Source: Brevibacterium casei CIP 102111 (GTDB lineage Bacteria; Actinomycetota; Actinomycetes; Actinomycetales; Brevibacteriaceae). Taken from it: a DNA stretch of 64,000 bases. Numbering within the stretch: position 1 is the first letter of the stretch; each line of letters opens with the position of its first letter. The notes under the pieces are model-generated. The model saw nothing but the letters and a program-made list of their open reading frames with translations. It searched no databases and was not told the DNA's origin. The position numbers and the translations under genes were made by a program. Shown here piece after piece: positions 60,146-64,000 of the stretch. The stretch spans positions 62,001 through 126,000 of the forward strand of contig NZ_FXZC01000005.1 of NCBI RefSeq assembly GCF_900169275.1. Direction: 5' to 3'.

Positions 60146-61549
60146 TCAGTCCTGGTCGGTCGCCGAGGCGGATGCCCCTCTCGTCCTCCAGTATGCTTCG
60201 ATCTCCTCGAGGGAGCGCCCCGACGTCTCGGGGACGCGGGTGAGGACGAACCACAGGGCGGCGGCCGAGAGCAGCGCGAAGACGAGGAAGACGAGCGGAC
60301 CGATCGCGTCGAGGGCGACGGGGAAGGCCCAGGCGAACGTTGCGTTGAAGAGGTACTGGGTGAAGGTGATGACGCCGGTGCCGATGGCGCGCACGGACAG
60401 GGGGAGGACCTCGGGGACGAGGAGCCAGAAGACCGGCCCCATGCCGATGCCGAAGGCGAATGTGTAGGCGAAGACGGCAGCGATGGACACCCAGCCGGCG
60501 TCGGGCAGGAGCCAGAGGGCGATCATCGCCACGGTCTGCCCGAGCATGGAGATCGCGAGCAGGCGGACGCGGCCGAGCCGGTCGATGATCGGCAGGGCGA
60601 TGGCCGTGGAGACGACGAGGGCGATGCCGACGCCGTAGTTCGCGTAGCTTCCGGCGCGATCGCCCATGCCCGACTGGGCGAAGATGATCGGGGCATAGTA
60701 GACGACGGCGTTGATGCCGGTGAAGACCTGGAAGAACGTGAGGACGAGCAGGACGATCATGGGGCGGCGGGCCGAGGTCGTCAGTCCGCGCAGTCCGGCC
60801 TCCTGCTGGGCGAGGCTGTCTTTGATGTCGGTGAACTCGAGGCGGGCGATCTCCTCGGTTCCGCGCAGGGCGCCGAGCACCCTGAGCGCGTCGGCGTCGC
60901 GTCCGCGGGTGATGAGCCAGCGCGGACTGGCGGGGGAGAGGACCATGCCGACGAAGAAGACGACGGCGGGGATCGCTCCGACGCCGAGGATCCACTGCCA
61001 CAGACCCGACGCCTGGAAGGCATCGCCGACGATGTAGGCGGCGAGGATGCCGAAGTTCACGGCGAGCTGGTAGAGCCCGGTGAGCAGTCCGCGGATGCGA
61101 GTGGGGGAGAGTTCGGAGAGGTAGATGAGGCCGAACATGTTGGCGATCCCGACGCCGAGGCCGAGGAAGAAGCGGGCGGCCCCGAGGACCGCGGGTGTCG
61201 GTGCGAAGGCGCAGGCGAGCGAGCCGACGAAGAAGATGACGGCGGCGACGATGAGGAGGTGGCGGCGGTCGAAGCGGCGGGCGGCGAGCGTGGCCCCGAT
61301 GATCGAGGGCAGGGCGCCCCAGAGGAGGAGAGAGGTGATGAGCCCCTGCTCGCCGGCGTCGAGGTCCATCTGGTCGATGAGCAGCGGCAGGGCGCCGGAG
61401 ATCGCACCCGAGTCGTAGCCGTAGAGGAGACCGGAGAATCCGGCGAGGACGGCGATGAGGATGATCCGGCGGGGGATCGGCTCACTGTCGTGGCTGCGGG
61501 TGAGCGGGGTGTCGGTGGTGGTGCGGTCGGTCACGTCGTCGATCCTCAT
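60146..61549 (-). CDS. MFS sugar porter (second probable fucose transporter)
   Basis: This 467-residue protein has 12 hydrophobic segments and sugar-porter signatures: GFSGLLYGYDSGAISGALPLL, RFFLGLGVGIANMFG, ELSPTRIRGLLTGLYQLAVNFG, FFQVFTGINAVVYYAP (QxxxGxNxxxYY) and PETSGRSLEEIE. It is a proton symporter of monosaccharides in family terms. ATG 61549 lacks a clear ribosome binding site; GTG 61534 preceded by AGGATCGACGAC is an alternative. It lies between fucU and the dehydratase gene in one direction. Confidence 0.9.
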   Translation of the reverse strand: MRIDDVTDRTTTDTPLTRSHDSEPIPRRIILIAVLAGFSGLLYGYDSGAISGALPLLIDQMDLDAGEQGLITSLLLWGALPSIIGATLAARRFDRRHLLIVAAVIFFVGSLACAFAPTPAVLGAARFFLGLGVGIANMFGLIYLSELSPTRIRGLLTGLYQLAVNFGILAAYIVGDAFQASGLWQWILGVGAIPAVVFFVGMVLSPASPRWLITRGRDADALRVLGALRGTEEIARLEFTDIKDSLAQQEAGLRGLTTSARRPMIVLLVLTFFQVFTGINAVVYYAPIIFAQSGMGDRAGSYANYGVGIALVVSTAIALPIIDRLGRVRLLAISMLGQTVAMIALWLLPDAGWVSIAAVFAYTFAFGIGMGPVFWLLVPEVLPLSVRAIGTGVITFTQYLFNATFAWAFPVALDAIGPLVFLVFALLSAAALWFVLTRVPETSGRSLEEIEAYWRTRGASASATDQD

Positions 61550-61597
61550 TGTTCGGTTTCGGTGCTCGGAGTCTGTGCGCCGGGACGCGGGCTGCGG

Positions 61598-62908
61598 TCA
61601 GGCGATCTCGCGTGCGTGCCACACAGGACCGCCGGGGAACGCGTAGTCGGAGAGCGTCCGCCGGTGGATCTCGGCGCCGGCACCGGGTGCCGTGGGCGGC
61701 CAGTAGCGACCGTCGTGGACGTCGACGGGGGTGAGGAAGTGCTCGTGGAGGTGGTCGACGAACTCGATGCAGCGGTCGTCCATGGTCGCGGAGACGGCGA
61801 CGAAGTCGAACATGGAGAGGTGCTGGACGAGTTCGCACAGCCCCACGCCCCCGGCGTGCGGGCAGACGGGGACCTCCGCGTGAGCGGCGAGGAGGAGGTT
61901 GGCGATGTTCTCGTTCACCCCGGCGACCCGGGTGGCGTCGATCTGCATGACCCGCAGTGCGTCGGCCTGGAGCATCTGCTTGAAGACGATCCGGTTCTGG
62001 CAGTGCTCACCCGTGGCGACGGGGGTCGGGGCGATGTGCTTCTGGATGTGGGCGTGGGCGAGGATGTCGTCCGGCGAGGTCGGCTCCTCGACCCAGCGGA
62101 GACCGAACGGAGCGAGGTCGTCGATCCAGTCGACCGCCTCGGCGGCGTCCCAGTGCTGGTTGGCATCGACGGCGATGGGGAAGTCAGGCCCGCAGATCTC
62201 CCGGGCGATGCCGAGGCGGCGGATGTCGTCGTCCCGGTCGGCTCCGACCTTGAGCTTGATCTGGTCGAAGCCCTCGGCGATGGCCTCCCGGCACAGCCGC
62301 GCGAGCTTCTCGTCGGAGTAGCCGAGCCACCCGGGTGTCGTCGTGTACGCCATGTATCCGGTCTCGCGGAGCTCGGCGATCCGCTCGGCCCGACCGGGTT
62401 CTGCGCGTTCGAGGATCGCGAGCGCGTCGTCCCTGGTCATGAAGTCCGAGAGGTAGCGGAAGTCGATGAGGTCGAGGATCTCTGCCGGGCTCATGGCGGA
62501 GAGCAGCTCCCACAGCGGCAGGCCCGCCCGCTTCGCCTTGAGGTCCCAGAGGGCGTTGACGACGGCGCCGATGGCCATATGGCTCACGCCCTTCTCGGGT
62601 CCGAGCCAGCGCAGCTGCGAGTCGTGGACGAGTTCGCGCCAGAAGCCGCCCATGTCCTCGAGGATCGGTTCGACCTCGCGGCCGATGAGGGTCTCGGCGA
62701 TGACGCGCACGGCTTCGGTCTCGATGTCGTTGCCGCGCCCGATCGTGAAGACGAACCCGTGTCCCTCATGGCCGTCGGCTGAGTCGGTGGAGACGATGAG
62801 GTAGGCCGCGGAGTAGTCGGGGTCCGGATTCATCGCGTCGGAGCCGTCGAGGCTCGCCGAGGTGGGGAATCGCAGGTCGACGACGTCGATCGAGGAGATG
62901 GTAGACAT
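61598..62908 (-). CDS. fucD: L-fuconate dehydratase (enolase superfamily)
   Basis: This 436-residue enzyme has all catalytic residues of fuconate dehydratase at the positions known for the Xanthomonas enzyme: Lys 218 and Lys 220 in KLKVG, metal ligands Asp 248 (DANQ), Glu 274 (VEEP) and Glu 301 (GEH), and His 351 (CPHAGG). The agreement of numbering supports both start and function. It dehydrates L-fuconate to 2-keto-3-deoxy-L-fuconate. GAAAGGACGCA precedes the ATG. It is the first gene of the catabolic run, 89 bases downstream of an operator palindrome. Confidence 0.95.
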   Translation of the reverse strand: MSTISSIDVVDLRFPTSASLDGSDAMNPDPDYSAAYLIVSTDSADGHEGHGFVFTIGRGNDIETEAVRVIAETLIGREVEPILEDMGGFWRELVHDSQLRWLGPEKGVSHMAIGAVVNALWDLKAKRAGLPLWELLSAMSPAEILDLIDFRYLSDFMTRDDALAILERAEPGRAERIAELRETGYMAYTTTPGWLGYSDEKLARLCREAIAEGFDQIKLKVGADRDDDIRRLGIAREICGPDFPIAVDANQHWDAAEAVDWIDDLAPFGLRWVEEPTSPDDILAHAHIQKHIAPTPVATGEHCQNRIVFKQMLQADALRVMQIDATRVAGVNENIANLLLAAHAEVPVCPHAGGVGLCELVQHLSMFDFVAVSATMDDRCIEFVDHLHEHFLTPVDVHDGRYWPPTAPGAGAEIHRRTLSDYAFPGGPVWHAREIA

Positions 62909-62920
62909 TGCGTCCTTTCA

Positions 62921-62938
62921 CACAACTGCGGTGTTGTG
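62921..62938. repeat. Inverted repeat CACAAC-N6-GTTGTG before fucD
   Basis: CACAAC (62921-62926) and GTTGTG (62933-62938) are exact complements, 13 bases upstream of the fucD start and just before its ribosome binding site. Either a second operator or a leader hairpin. Confidence 0.5.
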
Positions 62939-62950
62939 ATCGGATGTCTG
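62937..62950 (+). repeat. Direct repeat TGATCGGATGTCTG, copy 1
   Basis: The 14-base sequence occurs again at 63086-63099. It contains GGATGTCT, the right half of operator 1 at 51580. Confidence 0.7.
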
Positions 62951-62997
62951 AACGGGGCGATCGTCCAGATACTCGGTCACGCTCATCAACTCGAGTG

Positions 62998-63014
62998 TAA
63001 ACATAGGATGTTTA
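62998..63014. promoter_or_regulatory. Fucose-regulon operator 2 (TAAACATAGGATGTTTA)
   Basis: TAAACAT-AGG-ATGTTTA is an inverted repeat with perfect 7-base arms. It shares the 11-base core ACATAGGATGT with operator 1. TATGTT on the minus strand (63000-63005) could be the fucD -10 box. Confidence 0.75.
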
Positions 63015-63085
63015 GGTGGTCAAGGGTGAGGATGGTGTGGTTGCGGCCGATGAGCAGGGGAGCGGGCAGTGACCGCAGTGACGAG

Positions 63086-63099
63086 TGATCGGATGTCTG
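63086..63099 (+). repeat. Direct repeat TGATCGGATGTCTG, copy 2
   Basis: Second copy of the 14-base repeat of 62937-62950, in the same orientation; the two flank the operator palindrome at 62998-63014 by 47 and 71 bases. Confidence 0.7.
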
Positions 63100-63185
63100 C
63101 GCGCGAGGTCACGACTGTACGATCGGACCGGCCGGTGCGATGAGCCACTGAGCGACCTCGGCCGGGCCTCCGGGACACGGCTGAG

Positions 63186-63653
63186 TCAGCGTTCGACGAC
63201 GACTCCGTCGGCATCGGCGAAGACCATCGCTCCGGGACGGATCGTCGCCCCGCCGAACTCGACGACGACGTCCTGCTCGCCAGCGCCCGTCTTCCCGCTC
63301 TTGCGCGGATTGCTCGCCAGGGCCTTGACGCCGAGGTCGAGGGTCGCGAGGACCTCACGGTCGCGGACGGCGCCGTTGATGACGACGCCGACCCACCCGT
63401 TGCTCAGCGCGAGTTCGGCGATCATGTCGCCCATGAGCGCGGTTGCGATCGATCCGCCGCCGTCGACGATGAGGACGGAGCCGTCGCCCGGGCCCGAGAG
63501 GACCGACCTCACGAGCGCGTTGTCCTCGAAGCAGCGGACGGTGCGGGCCGGCCCCGAGAACGCGACCTTGTCTCCGAAGTCGGTGAAGTTGAGCGCGATG
63601 GAATGGAGTTCGGGACCTCGTTCGTCCCAGAGGTCGGCGGTCGAGACGGTCAC
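63186..63653 (-). CDS. RraA-family protein
   Basis: This 155-residue protein has the RraA/HMG-aldolase-like fold: [63 protein letters not shown] (core glycines and Arg-Asp of the metal/oxaloacetate site), ending [14 protein letters not shown]. Members either inhibit RNase E or act as 4-hydroxy-4-methyl-2-oxoglutarate-type aldolases and oxaloacetate decarboxylases. GTG 63653 is chosen since GGAGGACAT precedes it and the family length is about 155. It follows a VOC gene by 13 bases. Confidence 0.88.
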   Translation of the reverse strand: MTVSTADLWDERGPELHSIALNFTDFGDKVAFSGPARTVRCFEDNALVRSVLSGPGDGSVLIVDGGGSIATALMGDMIAELALSNGWVGVVINGAVRDREVLATLDLGVKALASNPRKSGKTGAGEQDVVVEFGGATIRPGAMVFADADGVVVER

Positions 63654-63666
63654 ATGTCCTCCACAG

Positions 63667-64000
63667 TCATTCGGCGGCGCGGGCGGTCTGCTCATTGCTC
63701 ACGAGCTCCCAGACGTGACCGTCGGGATCGTGGATGTAGGCGGTGTGCGACCCATCGAGGTCGACCGGCGGGTCGGCGCGACCACCGGCGGCTGCCGCCC
63801 GCTGGGCGACGACATCGACCTCGCCGGGGGAGGTGATCGCGCACGAGACGATGACCGCACCGGGAGCGGGGACGGCCGCGGTGCCGACACCCGCACGATC
63901 GAGGTAGGTGCGGTACTCCGCCTCGGCGATGAGGAAGAGGGAGAGGTGGGGGAGTTCGAAGGCGACGATGATGTCGTCGGCGTCGGAGGGCTCGAGGTCG
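63667..64000 (-). CDS. VOC-family protein, C-terminal part (cut by window end)
   Basis: The minus strand is open from 63999 to the TGA at 63667-63669, giving the last 111 residues. The pattern [43 protein letters not shown] and [15 protein letters not shown] is that of a glyoxalase-like VOC protein; the Glu of WELV is a usual metal ligand. The N-terminus lies outside the window. It is directly upstream of and probably co-transcribed with the RraA-family gene. Confidence 0.8.
   Translation of the reverse strand, partial: DLEPSDADDIIVAFELPHLSLFLIAEAEYRTYLDRAGVGTAAVPAPGAVIVSCAITSPGEVDVVAQRAAAAGGRADPPVDLDGSHTAYIHDPDGHVWELVSNEQTARAAE

Noticed and set aside
1-64000. tRNA, rRNA, CRISPR arrays, insertion sequences, prophage genes, replication origin
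   Set aside because: Looked for and not seen; no transposase, integrase or phage structural protein was recognised.

Overview
This 64 kb window is chromosomal DNA of a high-GC Gram-positive (actinobacterial) soil or skin type organism. Signs of this are strong G/C third-position bias, an Ino1-type inositol-3-phosphate synthase (mycothiol/phosphoinositide precursor), a DtxR/IdeR-type iron box, and several promoters with a TANNNT box exactly 6 nt before the start codon (leaderless transcripts). Gene content (AbgT, Mqo, hydroxyquinol pathway, L-fucose oxidation) fits a Brevibacterium-like member of the Micrococcales, but the genus is inference. No rRNA, tRNA, CRISPR array, insertion sequence or prophage was recognised, and no intergenic gap exceeds 300 bases.

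Layout. 1-10.4 kb: end of prfC, ino1, an AbgT transporter, a Bax-inhibitor-1-like protein, a tiny leaderless ORF that opens with a perfect hairpin, a membrane-anchored sulfite-oxidase-like molybdoenzyme, a 28-bp perfect inverted repeat, a structured-looking leader, a small membrane protein plus sodium/solute symporter plus unknown protein operon, and an AAA/STAND ATPase preceded by four phased ATACG repeats. 10.5-15.8 kb: VOC/AraC divergent pair, then a lower-GC TetR / amidohydrolase / APC permease cassette with a clear TetR operator. 15.8-22 kb: malate:quinone oxidoreductase, two LysR regulators, and a PrpF isomerase with a MatC-type carboxylate transporter. 22-26.2 kb: siderophore-iron ABC operon under an iron box. 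26.4-31.4 kb: a SbcD/SbcC-like (YhaO/YhaN-like) nuclease-ATPase pair followed by a strongly AT-shifted gene for an eight-segment membrane protein of unknown role.

31.5-41.5 kb is a catabolic block. On the minus strand lie an acyl-CoA ligase and an acyl-CoA dehydrogenase that share an 18-bp palindromic operator, then an extradiol dioxygenase with an FAH-type hydrolase, and an AraC regulator. On the plus strand lies a flavin monooxygenase, maleylacetate reductase and hydroxyquinol 1,2-dioxygenase operon (resorcinol/hydroxyquinol type). 41.6-51.5 kb: a stand-alone LigD polymerase domain, a GntP transporter / DUF1537 kinase / PdxA2 / DeoR set that fits D-threonate use, a CopB-type copper ATPase with a CsoR-like operator, a VOC protein and a VIT/CCC1-type metal transporter.

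51.6-63 kb is a complete set for non-phosphorylating L-fucose oxidation: ABC importer and MFS sugar porter, FucU mutarotase, AKR dehydrogenase, lactonase, fuconate dehydratase (catalytic residues all present), an SDR for the 2-keto-3-deoxy acid and an FAH hydrolase yielding pyruvate and lactate, with a FadR/GntR regulator in the middle. Palindromes with the same core (ACATAGGATGT) in front of both the ABC operon and the dehydratase gene tie the two ends into one regulon. The window ends with an RraA-family gene and a truncated VOC gene.
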